From NCBI GenBank assembly GCA_964057225.1, contig OZ059898.1, positions 20,685,267 through 20,749,266 of the forward strand: a stretch of 64,000 nt of DNA, in the 5' to 3' direction. A program made the translations under genes and the position numbers. Numbering within the stretch: position 1 is the first letter of the stretch; each line of letters starts with the position of its first letter. The notes below the pieces were generated by a model. It saw nothing but the letters and a program-made list of their open reading frames with translations, had not been told where the DNA came from and did no database searches. Source of the DNA: Auanema rhodensis (lineage: Eukaryota > Nematoda > Chromadorea > Rhabditida > Rhabditidae). Of this stretch, positions 1 to 12,112 are shown piece after piece.

Positions 1-75
1 TAAAGAGATGCGGTTTTCAAAATTAGATTCCCCATGTCCATATTAGTCTAAAAACAAATTTTTATTGATATTGGT

Positions 76-90
76 TCATGGTAACCATGA
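76..90. other. 7+1+7 dyad TCATGGT-A-ACCATGA, once per unit
   Basis: Shown on the reference unit; it recurs in nearly every unit. The arms are perfect 7-mers around one A, and the centre GGTAACC (80-86) is a BstEII-type GGTNACC site. In GTGCATGG units (T76G) the outer pair is lost and the arms are 6 bp. GGTCACC units (near 55129, 57417, 61112, 63923) change only the unpaired base and keep the dyad. It is broken in a few units, such as GGTAACGATG near 9220, GGTAACAATG near 16921, GTTAACC near 56535 and 58118, and GGTACCC near 59528 and 63044. Function unknown; it could bind a dimeric protein or form a small cruciform. Confidence 0.85.
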
Positions 91-109
91 CTTTGAAATT
101 TACGTGAAC

Positions 110-129
110 TTTAATTTATGCTAATTAAA
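110..129. other. AT-rich dyad, 7-bp arms, 6-nt loop
   Basis: Arms TTTAATT and AATTAAA flank TATGCT on the reference unit. The element is nearly invariant across the window; exceptions seen include TGCTGATT near 6795, TTAATTAATGC near 38266 and 40026, TTAATTCATGC near 30166 and TTTATTCTAA near 51996. It could extrude as a small hairpin or simply be an AT-rich flexible segment. No function is shown. Confidence 0.7.
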
Positions 130-130
130 T

Positions 131-147
131 GTACACGTGATGTGCAC
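131..147. other. Near-dyad GTACAC / GTGCAC
   Basis: Six-base arms with one mismatch flank GTGAT on the reference unit. The right arm is GTGCAC. In one unit (arms 35994-35999 and 36005-36010) the left arm is also GTGCAC, making the dyad perfect. In GTGCTCTTGG units of region C the right arm is broken, so it is not strictly kept. Confidence 0.55.
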
Positions 148-163
148 TTGGTATGTAACTCGC

Positions 164-173
164 TTCACGTGAA
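164..173. other. 10-bp perfect palindrome TTCACGTGAA
   Basis: This palindrome with a central CACGTG occurs once per unit in most of the array, near the arbitrary unit end. Recurrent changes are CACATG (for example 4200, 7192, 12448), CACTTG (12800, 15950), CAAGTG (15 units in region B) and CACGTA (for example 13681, 16831, 17183 and several in region C). A second copy arises at 99-108 in units with T101C. The palindrome is characteristic of the family; binding is not demonstrated. Confidence 0.8.
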
Positions 174-2640
174 AGATAAAGAGATGCGGTTTTCAAAATT
201 AGATTCCCCATGTTCATATTAGTCTAAAAACAAATTTTCATTGATATTGGTTCATGGTAACCATGACTTTGAAATTCACGTGAACTTTAATTTATGCTAA
301 TTAAATGTACACGTGATGTGCACTTGGTATGTAACTCGCTTCACGTGAAAGATAAAGAGATGCGGTTTTCAAAATTAGATTCCCCATGTCCATATTAGTC
401 TAAAAACAAATTTTTATTGATATTGGTTCATGGTAACCATGACTTTGAAATTTACGTGAACTTTAATTTATGCTAATTAAATGTACACGTGATGTGCACT
501 TGGTATGTAACTCGCTTCACGTGAAAGATAAAGAGATGCGGTTTTCGAAATTAGATTCCCCATGTCCATATTAGTTTAAAAACAAATTTTTATTGATATT
601 GGTTCATGGTAACCATGACTTTGAAATTTACGTGAACTTTAATTTATGCTAATTAAATGTACACGTGATGTGCACTTGGTATGTAACTCGCTTCACGTGA
701 AAGATAAAGAGATGCGGTTTTCAAAATTAGATTCCCCATGTCCATATTAGTCTAAAAACAAATTTTTATTGATATTGATTCATGGTAACCATGACTTTGA
801 AATTTACGTGAACTTTAATTTATGCTAATTAAATGTACACGTGATGTGCACTTGGTATGTAACTCGCTTCACGTGAAAGATAAAGAGATGCGGTTTCCAA
901 AATTAGATTCCCCATGTCCATATTAGTCTAAAAACAAATTTTTATTGATATTGGTTCATGGTAACCATGACTTTGAAATTTACGTGAACTTTAATTTATG
1001 CTAATTAAATGTACACGTGATGTGCACTTGGTATGTAACTCGCTTCACGTGAAAGATAAAGAGATGCGGTTTTCAAAATTAGATTCCCCATGTCCATATT
1101 AGTCTAAAAACAAATTTTTATTGATATTGGTGCATGGTAACCATGACTTTGAAATTTACGTGAACTTTAATTTATGCTAATTAAATGTACACGTGATGTG
1201 CACTTGGTATGTAACTCGCTTCACGTGAAAGATAAAGAGATGCGGTTTTCAAAATTAGATTCCCCATGTCCATATTAGTCTAAAAACAAATTTTTATTGA
1301 TATTGGTTCATGGTAACCATGACATTGAAATTTACGTGAACTTTAATTTATGCTAATTAAATGTACACGTGATGTGCACTTGGTATGTAACTCGCTTCAC
1401 GTGAAAGATAAAGAGATGCGGTTTCCGAAATTAGATTCCCCATGTCCATATTAGTCTAAAAACAAATTTTTATTGATATTGGTTCATGGTAACCATGACT
1501 TTGAAATTTACGTGAACTTTAATTTATGCTAATTAAATGTACACGTGATGTGCACTTGGTATGTAACTCGCTTCACGTGAAAGATAAAGAGATGCGGTTT
1601 TCGAAATTAGATTCCCCATGTCCATATTAGTTTAAAAACAAATTTTCATTGATATTGGTTAATGGTAACCATGACTTTGAAATTTACGTGAACTTTAATT
1701 TATGCTAATTAAATGTACACGTGATGTGCACTTGGTATGTAACTCGCTTCACGTGAAAGATAAAGAGATGCGGTTTTCGAAATTAGATTTCCCATGTCCA
1801 TATTAGTTTAAAAACAAATTTTTATTGATATTGGTTCATGGTAACCATGACTTTGAAATTTACGTGAACTTTAATTTATGCTAATTAAATGTACACGTGA
1901 TGTGCACTTGGTATGTAACTCGCTTCACGTGAAAGATAAAGAGATGCGGCTTTCGAAATTAGATTCCCCATGTCCATATTAGTCTAAAAACAAATTTTTA
2001 TTGATATTGGTTCATGGTAACCATGACTTTGAAATTTACGTGAACTTTAATTTATGCTAATTAAATGTACACGTGATGTGCACTTGGTATGTAACTCGCT
2101 TCACGTGAAAGATAAAGAGATGCAGTTTTCAAAATTAGATTCCCCATGTCCATATTAGTCTAAAAACAAATTTTTATTGATATTGGTGCATGGTAACCAT
2201 GACTTTGAGATTTACGTGAACTTTAATTTATGCTAATTAAATGTACACGTGATGTGCACTTGGTATGTAACTCGCTTCACGTGAAAGATAAAGAGATGCG
2301 GTTTTCAAAATTAGATTCCCCATGTCCATATTAGTCTAAAAACAAATTTTTATTGATATTGGTTCATGGTAACCATGACTTTGAAATTTACGTGAACTTT
2401 AATTTATGCTAATTAAATGTACACGTGATGTGCACTTGGTATGTAACTCGCTTCACGTGAAAGATAAAGAGATGCGGTTTTCGAAATTAGATTCCCCATG
2501 TCCATATTAGTCTAAAAACAAATTTTTATTGATATTGGTTCATGGTAACCATGACTTTGAAATTTACGTGAACTTTAATTTATGCTAATTAAATGTACAC
2601 GTGATGTGCACTTGGTATGTAACTCGCTTCACGTGAAAGA

Positions 2641-4032
2641 TAAAGAGATGCGGTTTTCGAAATTAGATTCCCCATGTCCATATTAGTTTAAAAACAAATT
2701 TTTATTGATATTGGTTCATGGTAACCATGACTTTGAAATTTACGTGAACTTTAATTTATGCTAATTAAATGTACACGTGATGTGCACTTGGTATGTAACT
2801 CGCTTCACGTGAAAGATAAAGAGATGCGGTTTTCGAAATTAGATTCCCCATGTCCATATTAGTCTAAAAACAAATTTTTATTGATATTGGTTCATGGTAA
2901 CCATGACTTTGAAATTTACGTGAACTTTAATTTATGCTAATTAAATGTACACGTGATGTGCACTTGGTATGTAACTCGCTTCACGTGAAAGATAAAGAGA
3001 TGCGGTTTTCAAAATTAGATTCCCCATGTCCATATTAGTCTAAAAACAAATTTTTATTGATATTGGTTTATGGTAACCATGACTTTGAAATTTACGTGAA
3101 CTTTAATTTATGCTAATTAAATGTACACGTGATGTGCACTTGGTATGTAACTCGCTTCACGTGAAAGATGCGGTTTTCAAAATTAGATTCTTCATGTCCA
3201 TATTAGTCTAAAAACAAATTTTTATTGATATTGGTTCATGGTAACCATGACTTTGAAATTTACGTGAACTTTAATTTATGCTAATTAAATGTACACGTGA
3301 TGTGCACTTGGTATGTAACTCGCTTCACGTGAAAGATAAAGAGATGCGGTTTTCGAAATTAGATTCCCCATGTCCATATTAGTTTAAAAACAAATTTTTA
3401 TTGATATTGGTTCATGGTAACCATGACTTTGAAATTTACGTGAACTTTAATTTATGCTAATTAAATGTACACGTGATGTGCACTTGGTATGTAACTCGCT
3501 TCACGTGAAAGATAAAGAGATGCGGTTTTCGAAATTAGATTCCCCATGTCCATATTAGTCTAAAAACAAATTTTTATTGATATTGGTTCATGGTAACCAT
3601 GACTTTGAAATTTACGTGAACTTTAATTTATGCTAATTAAATGTACACGTGATGTGCACTTGGTATGTAACTCGCTTCACGTGAAAGATAAAGAGATGCG
3701 GTTTTCAAAATTAGATTCCCCATGTCCATATTAGTCTAAAAACAAATTTTTATTGATATTGGTTTATGGTAACCATGACTTTGAAATTTACGTGAACTTT
3801 AATTTATGCTAATTAAATGTACACGTGATGTGCACTTGGTATGTAACTCGCTTCACGTGAAAGATGCGGTTTTCAAAATTAGATTCTTCATGTCCATATT
3901 AGTCTAAAAACAAATTTTTATTGATATTGGTTCATGGTAACCATGACTTTGAAATTTACGTGAACTTTAATTTATGCTAATTAAATGTACACGTGATGTG
4001 CACTTGGTATGTAACTCGCTTCACGTGAAAGA
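2641..4032 (+). repeat. 696-bp tetramer, two adjacent copies
   Basis: Copies 2641-3336 and 3337-4032 each hold four units: TTTCGAAA with TAGTTTA, TTTCGAAA, a GGTTTATGG unit, and a 168-bp unit with TTCTTCATG. 696 equals 4 x 176 minus 8. I saw no difference between the copies by eye, so the duplication looks recent. Confidence 0.85.
3169..3336 (+). repeat. 168-bp unit (8-bp deletion) with TTCTTCATG
   Basis: The junction reads GAAAGATGCGG instead of GAAAGATAAAGAGATGCGG, a loss of 8 bases that may have occurred between short GAT repeats. The same type lies at 3865-4032, 10545-10712, 11241-11408, 12113-12280 (reads GATACGG), 14746-14913 and 15266-15431. All seven carry TTCTTCATG. Full-length TTCTTCATG units also exist (4209, near 17897, and six in region B). 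Confidence 0.93.
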
Positions 4033-5440
4033 TAAAGAGATGCGGTTTTTGAAATTAGATTCCCCATGTCCATATTAGTCTAAAAACAAATTTTTATTGA
4101 TATTGGTTCATGGTAACCATGACTTTGAAATTTACGTGAACTTTAATTTATGCTAATTAAATGTACACGTGATGTGCACTCGGTATGTAACTCGCTTCAC
4201 ATGAAAGATAAAGAGATGCGGTTTTCAAAATTAGATTCTTCATATCCATATTAGTCTAAAAACAAATTTTTATTGATATTGGTTCATGGTAACCATGACT
4301 TTGAAATTTACGTGAACTTTAATTTATGCTAATTAAATGTACACGTGATGTGCACTTGGTATGTAACTCGCTTCACGTGAAAGATAAAGAGATGCGGTTT
4401 TTGAAATTAGATTCCCCATGTCCATATTAGTCTAAAAACAAATTTTTATTGATATTGGTTCATGGTAACCATGACTTTGAAATTTACGTGAACTTTAATT
4501 TATGCTAATTAAATGTACACGTGATGTGCACTTGGTATGTAACTCGCTTCACATGAAAGATAAAGAGATGCGGTTTTCAAAATTAGATTCCCCATGTTCA
4601 TATTAGTCTAAAAACAAATTTTCATTGATATTGGTTCATGGTAACCATGACTTTGAAATTCACGTGAACTTTAATTTATGCTAATTAAATGTACACGTGA
4701 TGTGCACTTGGTATGTAACTCGCTTCACGTGAAAGATAAAGAGATGCGGTTTTCAAAATTAGATTCCCCATGTCCATATTAGTCTAAAAACAAATTTTTA
4801 TTGATATTGGTGCATGGTAACCATGACTTTGAAATTCACGTGAACTTTAATTTATGCTAATTAAATGTACACGTGATGTGCACGTGGTATGTAACTCGCT
4901 TCACGTGAAAGATAAAGAGATGCGGTTTTCAAAATTAGATTCCCCATGTCCATATTAGTCTAAAAACAAATTTTTATTGATATTGGTGCATGGTAACCAT
5001 GACTTTGAAATTTACGTGAACTTTAATTTATGCTAATTAAATGTACACGTGATGTGCACTTGGTATGTAACTCGCTTCACGTGAAAGATAAAGAGATGCG
5101 GTTTTCAAAATTAGATTCCCCATGTCCATATTAGTCTAAAAACAAATTTTTATTGATATTGGTTCATGGTAACCATGACTTTGAAATTTACGTGAACTTT
5201 AATTTATGCTAATTAAATGTACACGTGATGTGCACTTGGTATGTAACTCGCTTCACGTGAAAGATAAAGAGATGCGGTTTTTAAAATTAGATTCCCCATG
5301 TCCATATTAGTCTAAAAACAAATTTTTATTGATATTGGTGCATGGTAACCATGACTTTGAAATTTACGTGAACTTTAATTTATGCTAATTAAATGTACAC
5401 GTGATGTGCACTTGGTATGTAACTCGCTTCACGTGAAAGA

Positions 5441-7200
5441 TAAAGAGATGCGGTTTTCAAAATTAGATTCCCCATGTCCATATTAGTCTAAAAACAAATT
5501 TTTATTGATATTGGTTCATGGTAACCATGACTTTGAAATTTACGTGAACTTTAATTTATGCTAATTAAATGTACACGTGATGTGCACTTGGTATGTAACT
5601 CGCTTCACGTGAAAGATAAAGAGATGCGGTTTTCAAAATTAGATTCCCCATGTTCATATTAGTCTAAAAACAAATTTTCATTGATATTGGTTCATGGTAA
5701 CCATGACTTTGAAATTCACGTGAACTTTAATTTATGCTAATTAAATGTACACGTGATGTGCACTTGGTATGTAACTCGCTTCACGTGAAAGATAAAGAGA
5801 TGCGGTTTTCAAAATTAGATTCCCCATGTCCATATTAGTCTAAAAACAAATTTTTATTGATATTGGTTCATGGTAACCATGACTTTGAAATTTACGTGAA
5901 CTTTAATTTATGCTAATTAAATGTACACGTGATGTGCACTTGGTATGTAACTCGCTTCACGTGAAAGATAAAGAGATGCGGTTTTCGAAATTAGATTCCC
6001 CATGTCCATATTAGTTTAAAAACAAATTTTTATTGATATTGGTTCATGGTAACCATGACTTTGAAATTTACGTGAACTTTAATTTATGCTAATTAAATGT
6101 ACACGTGATGTGCACTTGGTATGTAACTCGCTTCACGTGAAAGATAAAGAGATGCGGTTTTCAAAATTAGATTCCCCATGTCCATATTAGTCTAAAAACA
6201 AATTTTTATTGATATTGATTCATGGTAACCATGACTTTGAAATTTACGTGAACTTTAATTTATGCTAATTAAATGTACACGTGATGTGCACTTGGTATGT
6301 AACTCGCTTCACGTGAAAGATAAAGAGATGCGGTTTCCAAAATTAGATTCCCCATGTCCATATTAGTCTAAAAACAAATTTTTATTGATATTGGTTCACG
6401 GTAACCATGACTTTGAAATTTACGTGAACTTTAATTTATGCTAATTAAATGTACACGTGATGTGCACTTGGTATGTAACTCGCTTCACGTGAAAGATAAA
6501 GAGATGCGGTTTTCAAAATTAGATTCCCCATGTCCATATTAGTCTAAAAACAAATTTTTATTGATATTGGTTCATGGTAACCATGACATTGAAATTTACG
6601 TGAACTTTAATTTATGCTAATTAAATGTACACGTGATGTGCACTTGGTATGTAACTCGCTTCACGTGAAAGATAAAGAGATGCGGTTTCCGAAATTAGAT
6701 TCCCCATGTCCATATTAGTCTAAAAACAAATTTTTATTGATATTGGTTCATGGTAACCATGACTTTGAAATTTACGTGAACTTTAATTTATGCTGATTAA
6801 ATGTACACGTGATGTGCACTTGGTATGTAACTCGCTTCACGTGAAAGATAAAGAGATGCGGTTTTCGAAATTAGATTCCCCATGTCCATATTAGTTTAAA
6901 AACAAATTTTTATTGATATTGGTTCATGGTAACCATGACTTTGAAATTTACGTGAACTTTAATTTATGCTAATTAAATGTACACGTGATGTGCACTTGGT
7001 ATGTAACTCGCTTCACGTGAAAGATAAAGAGATGCGGTTTTCGAAATTAGATTTCCCATGTCCACATTAGTTTAAAAACAAATTTTTATTGATATTGGTT
7101 CATGGTAACCATGACTTTGAAATTTACGTGAACTTTAATTTATGCTAATTAAATGTACACGTGATGTGCACTTGGTATGTAACTCGCTTCACATGAAAGA
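5441..7200 (+). repeat. Second copy of the 11-unit block, one unit missing
   Basis: The unit order matches 1-1936, offset 5440 bp for the first six units (31 units minus two 8-bp deletions). The GTGCATGG unit at 1057 has no counterpart, so the last four units are offset one unit less. Small private changes are GGTTCACGG near 6395, TGCTGATT near 6795 and CCACATT near 7062. Unequal exchange that removed one unit after the duplication explains the pattern. A third, more eroded series starts near 7377 (TGTTCAT, GACATTG, TAGTTTA, ATTGATTCATGG, TTCCAAAA). Confidence 0.78.
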
Positions 7201-10200
7201 TAAAGAGATGCGGTTTTCAAAATTAGATTCCCCATGTCCATATTAGTCTAAAAACAAATTTTTATTGATATTGGTGCATGGTAACCATGACTTTGAAATT
7301 TACGTGAACTTTAATTTATGCTAATTAAATGTACACGTGATGTGCACTTGGTATGTAACTCGCTTCACGTGAAAGATAAAGAGATGCGGTTTTCAAAATT
7401 AGATTCCCCATGTTCATATTAGTCTAAAAACAAATTTTCATTGATATTGGTTCATGGTAACCATGACTTTGAAATTCACGTGAACTTTAATTTATGCTAA
7501 TTAAATGTACACGTGATGTGCACTTGGTATGTAACTCGCTTCACGTGAAAGATAAAGAGATGCGGTTTTCAAAATTAGATTCCCCATGTCCATATTAGTC
7601 TAAAAACAAATTTTTATTGATATTGGTTCATGGTAACCATGACATTGAAATTTACGTGAACTTTAATTTATGCTAATTAAATGTACACGTGATGTGCACT
7701 TGGTATGTAACTCGCTTCACGTGAAACATAAAGAGATGCGGTTTTCGAAATTAGATTCCCCATGTCCATATTAGTCTAAAAACAAATTTTTATTGATATT
7801 GGTTCATGGTAACCATGACTTTGAAATTTACGTGAACTTTAATTTATGCTAATTAAATGTACACGTGATGTGCACTTGGTATGTAACTCGCTTCACGTGA
7901 AAGATAAAGAGAAGCGGTTTTCGAAATTAGATTCCCCATGTCCATATTAGTTTAAAAACAAATTTTTATTGATATTGGTTCATGGTAACCATGACTTTGA
8001 AATTTACGTGAACTTTAATTTATGCTAATTAAATGTACACGTGATGTGCACTTGGTATGTAACTCGCTTCACGTGAAAGATAAAGAGATGCGGTTTTCAA
8101 AATTAGATTCCCCATTACCATATTAGTCTAAAAACAAATTTTTATTGATATTGATTCATGGTAACCATGACTTTGAAATTTACGTGAACTTTAATTTATG
8201 CTAATTAAATGTACACGTGATGTGCACTTGGTATGTAACTCGCTTCACGTGAAAGATAAAGAGATGCGGTTTCCAAAATTAGATTCCCCATGTCCATATT
8301 AGTCTAAAAACAAATTTTTATTGATATTGGTTCATGGTAACCATGACTTTGAAATTTACGTGAACTTTAATTTATGCTAATTAAATGTACACGTGATGTG
8401 CACTTGGTATGTAACTCGCTTCACGTGAAAGATGAAGAGATGCGGTTTTCAAAATTAGATTCCCCATGTCCATATTAGTCTAAAAACAAATTTTTATTGA
8501 TATTGGTGCATGGTAACCATGACTTTGAAATTTACGTGAACTTTAATTTATGCTAATTAAATGTACACGTGATGTGCACTTGGTATGTAACTCGCTTCAC
8601 GTGAAAGATAAAGAGATGCGGTTTTCAAAATTAGATTCCCCATGTCCATATTAGTCTAAAAACAAATTTTTATTGATATTGGTTCATGGTAACCATGACT
8701 TTGAAATTTACGTGAACTTTAATTTATGCTAATTAAATGTACACGTGATGTGCACTTGGTATGTAACTCGCTTCACGTGAAAGATAAAGAGATGCGGTTT
8801 TCGAAATTAGATTCCCCATGTCCATATTAGTCTAAAAACAAATTTTTATTGATATTGGTTCATGGTAACCATGACTTTGAAATTTACGTGAACTTTAATT
8901 TATGCTAATTAAATGTACACGTGATGTGCACTTGGTATGTAACTCGCTTCACGTGAAAGATAAAGAGATGCGGTTTTCGAAATTAGATTCCCCATGTCCA
9001 TATTAGTTTAAAAACAAATTTTTATTGATATTGGTTCATGGTAACCATGACTTTGAAATTTACGTGAACTTTAATTTATGCTAATTAAATGTACACGTGA
9101 TGTGCACTTGGTATGTAACTCGCTTCACGTGAAAGATAAAGAGATGCGGTTTTCGAAATTAGATTCCCCATGTCCATATTAGTCTAAAAACAAATTTTTA
9201 TTGATATTGGTTCATGGTAACGATGACTTTGAAATTTACGTGAACTTTAATTTATGCTAATTAAATGTACACGTGATGTGCACTTGGTATGTAACTCGCT
9301 TCACGTGAAAGATAAAGAGATGCGGTTTTCAAAATTAGATTCCCCATGTCCATATTAGTCTAAAAACAAATTTTTATTGATATTGGTGCATGGTAACCAT
9401 GACTTTGAAATTTACGTGAACTTTAATTTATGCTAATTAAATGTACACGTGATGTGCACTTGGTATGTAACTCGCTTCACGTGAAAGATAAAGAGATGCG
9501 GTTTTCAAAATTAGATTCCCCATGTCCATATTAGTCTAAAAACAAATTTTTATTGATATTGGTTCATGGTAACCATGACTTTGAAATTTACGTGAACTTT
9601 AATTTATGCTAATTAAATGTACACGTGATGTGCACTTGGTATGTAACTCGCTTCACGTGAAAGATAAAGAGATGCGGTTTTTAAAATTAGATTCCCCATG
9701 TCCATATTAGTCTAAAAACAAATTTTTATTGATATTGGTTCATGGTAACCATGACTTTGAAATTTAAGTGAACTTTAATTTATGCTAATTAAATGTACAC
9801 GTGATGTGCACTTGGTATGTAACTCGCTTCACATGAAAGATAAAGAGATGCGGTTTTTAAAATTAGATTCCCCATGTTCATATTAGTCTAAAAACAAATT
9901 TTCATTGATATTGGTTCATGGTAACCATGACTTTGAAATTCACGTGAACTTTAATTTATGCTAATTAAATGTACACGTGATGTGCACTTGGTATGTAACT
10001 CGCTTCACGTGAAAGATAAAGAGATGCGGTTTTCAAAATTAGATTCCCCATGTCCATATTAGTCTAAAAACAAATTTTTATTGATATTGGTGCATGGTAA
10101 CCATGACTTTGAAATTCACGTGAACTTTAATTTATGCTAATTAAATGTACACGTGATGTGCACTTGGTATGTAACTCGCTTCACGTGAAAGATAAAGAGA

Positions 10201-10544
10201 TGCGGTTTTTAAAATTAGATTCCCCATGTCCATATTAGTCTAAAAACAAATTTTTATTGATATTGGTGGATGGTAACCCTGACTTTGAAATTCACGTGAA
10301 CTTTAATTTATGCTAATTAAATGTACACGTGATGTGCACTTGGTATGTAACTCGCTTCACGTGAAAGATAAAGAGATGCGGTTTTCAAAATTAGATTCCC
10401 CATGTCCATATTAGTCTAAAAACAAATTTTTATTGATATTGGTTCATGGTAACCATGACTTTGAAATTTACGTGAACTTTAATTTATGCTAATTAAATGT
10501 ACACGTGATGTGCACTTGGTATGTAACTCGCTTCACGTGAAAGA

Positions 10545-12112
10545 TGCGGTTTTCAAAATTAGATTCTTCATGTCCATATTAGTCTAAAAACAAATTTTTA
10601 TTGATATTGGTTCATGGTAACCATGACTTTGAAATTTACGTGAACTTTAATTTATGCTAATTAAATGTACACGTGATGTGCACTTGGTATGTAACTCGCT
10701 TCACATGAAAGATAAAGAGATGCGGTTTTCAAAATTAGATTCCCCATGTTCATATTAGTCTAAAAACAAATTTTCATTGATATTGGTTCATGGTAACCAT
10801 GACTTTGAAATTCACGTGAACTTTAATTTATGCTAATTAAATGTACACGTGATGTGCACTTGGTATGTAACTCGCTTCACGTGAAAGATAAAGAGATGCG
10901 GTTTTCAAAATTAGATTCCCCATGTCCATATTAGTCTAAAAACAAATTTTTATTGATATTGGTGCATGGTAACCATGACTTTGAAATTTACGTGAACTTT
11001 AATTTATGCTAATTAAATGTACACGTGATGTGCACTTGGTATGTAACTCGCTTCACGTGAAAGATAAAGAGATGCGGTTTTCAAAATTAGATTTCCCATG
11101 TCCATATTATTCTAAAAACAAATTTTTATTGATATTGGTTCATGGTAACCATGACTTTGAAATTTACGTGAACTTTAATTTATGCTAATTAAATGTACAC
11201 GTGATGTGCACTTGGTATGTAACTCGCTTCACGTGAAAGATGCGGTTTTCAAAATTAGATTCTTCATGTCCATATTAGTCTAAAAACAAATTTTTATTGA
11301 TATTGGTTCATGGTAACCATGACTTTGAAATTTACGTGAACTTTAATTTATGCTAATTAAATGTACACGTGATGTGCACTTGGTATGTAACTCGCTTCAC
11401 ATGAAAGATAAAGAGATGCGGTTTTCAAAATTAGATTCCCCATGTTCATATTAGTCTAAAAACAAATTTTCATTGATATTGGTTCATGGTAACCATGACT
11501 TTGAAATTCACGTGAACTTTAATTTATGCTAATTAAATGTACACGTGATGTGCACTTGGTATGTAACTCGCTTCACGTGAAAGATAAAGAGATGCGGTTT
11601 TCAAAATTAGATTCCCCATGTCCATATTAGTCTAAAAACAAATTTTTATTGATATTGGTGCATGGTAACCATGACTTTGAAATTTACGTGAACTTTAATT
11701 TATGCTAATTAAATGTACACGTGATGTGCACTTGGTATGTAACTCGCTTCACGTGAAAGATAAAGAGATGCGGTTTTCAAAATTAGATTCCACATGTCCA
11801 TATTAGTCTAAAAACAAATTTTTATTGATATTGGTTCATGGTAACCATGACTTTGAAATTTACGTGAACTTTAATTTATGCTAATTAAATGTACACGTGA
11901 TGTGCACTTGGTATGTAACTCGCTTCACGTGAAAGATAAAGAGATGCGGTTTTCAAAATTAGATTTCCCATGTCCATATTATTCTAAAAACAAATTTTTA
12001 TTGATATTGGTTCATGGTAACCATGACTTTGAAATTTACGTGAACTTTAATTTATGCTAATTAAATGTACACGTGATGTGCATTTGGTATGTAACTCGCT
12101 TCACGTGAAAGA
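10545..12112 (+). repeat. Second 696-bp tetramer and an 872-bp derivative
   Basis: 10545-11240 holds a 168-bp TTCTTCATG unit, a TGTTCAT/TTCATTG/TTCACG unit, a GTGCATGG unit, and a unit with GATTTCCC and TATTATTC (G46T). 11241-12112 repeats this order with one extra unit (11761, marked by TTCCACATG) before the last, giving 872 bp. A third short unit follows at 12113. Its composition differs from the 2641-4032 tetramer though both carry one short unit. Confidence 0.82.

Larger units (their letters stand above)
102..171. other. Three ACGTG motifs spaced 33 and 32 bp
   Basis: On the reference unit ACGTG starts at 102, 135 and 167, each followed by A. The second and third sit in CACGTG (134-139 and 166-171), the E-box/G-box core known to bind bHLH and bZIP factors in other contexts. 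Spacings of 33 and 32 bp are close to three turns of B-DNA, so the three sites would lie on nearly the same face of the helix. The motif is retained in most units. Binding of any protein is inference only. Confidence 0.7.
1..176 (+). repeat. Reference satellite unit (176 bp)
   Basis: This first unit is close to the majority form and is used here as the numbering reference. In order it holds an AT-rich left part with TTTTCAAAA (14-22), the TTCCCCATG block (28-36), TTAGTC (43-48), an A-tract then T-tract (50-63), a dyad at 76-90, ACGTG at 102, an AT-rich dyad at 110-129, a near-dyad at 131-147, and TTCACGTGAA at 164-173. It has five CpG sites, four of them in the right half. 176 is not a multiple of three, so reading frame shifts at each unit and no frame can run through the array. 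The start point is arbitrary because the repeat is circularly permutable. Confidence 0.97.
1..1936 (+). repeat. 11-unit block, first copy
   Basis: Successive unit types are majority, TGTTCAT/TTCATTG/TTCACG, majority, TTTCGAAA with TAGTTTA, ATTGATTCATGG, TTCCAAAA, GTGCATGG, GACATTG, TTCCGAAA, TTTCGAAA with TAGTTTA, and TTTCGAAA with GATTTCCC and TAGTTTA. The same order recurs from 5441. This order cannot be chance and marks a block duplication; its left end may lie before the window. Confidence 0.8.
1..10544 (+). repeat. Region A1: heterogeneous units marked by TAGTTTA
   Basis: This stretch holds 60 units with the most mixed variants of the window. C48T (TAGTCTA to TAGTTTA) occurs only here, for example near 573, 1631, 1807, 2686, 3380, 6013, 6891, 7070, 7950 and 9006. 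Other types are TTTCGAAA at 15-22, TTCCAAAA, ATTGATTCATGG, GACATTG and a linked three-site type (TGTTCAT, TTCATTG, TTCACGTG). Several are shared between blocks about 5.4 kb and 1.8 kb apart, which indicates block duplication followed by loss of single units. Two 168-bp units lie at 3169 and 3865. There is no gene. Confidence 0.85.

Noticed and set aside
73-86. Pol III B-box or a tRNA/SINE origin, from GGTTCATGG
   Set aside because: Only the first bases resemble the B-box; the following bases do not fit, there is no A-box at the right distance, and no cloverleaf can be drawn.
166-171. CACGTG as a promoter element of a transcribed gene
   Set aside because: No gene lies near it and it repeats in most units, so it is described as a satellite motif and not as a promoter.
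11006-12060. 60-codon open frames at 11006-11188 and 11878-12060 (also 14511-14693), candidate small proteins
   Set aside because: They begin at the ATG at unit position 118 and span one satellite unit. They exist only because G46T removes a TAG that stops the same frame in most units. No ribosome context, codon bias or conservation beyond the repeat itself supports coding.
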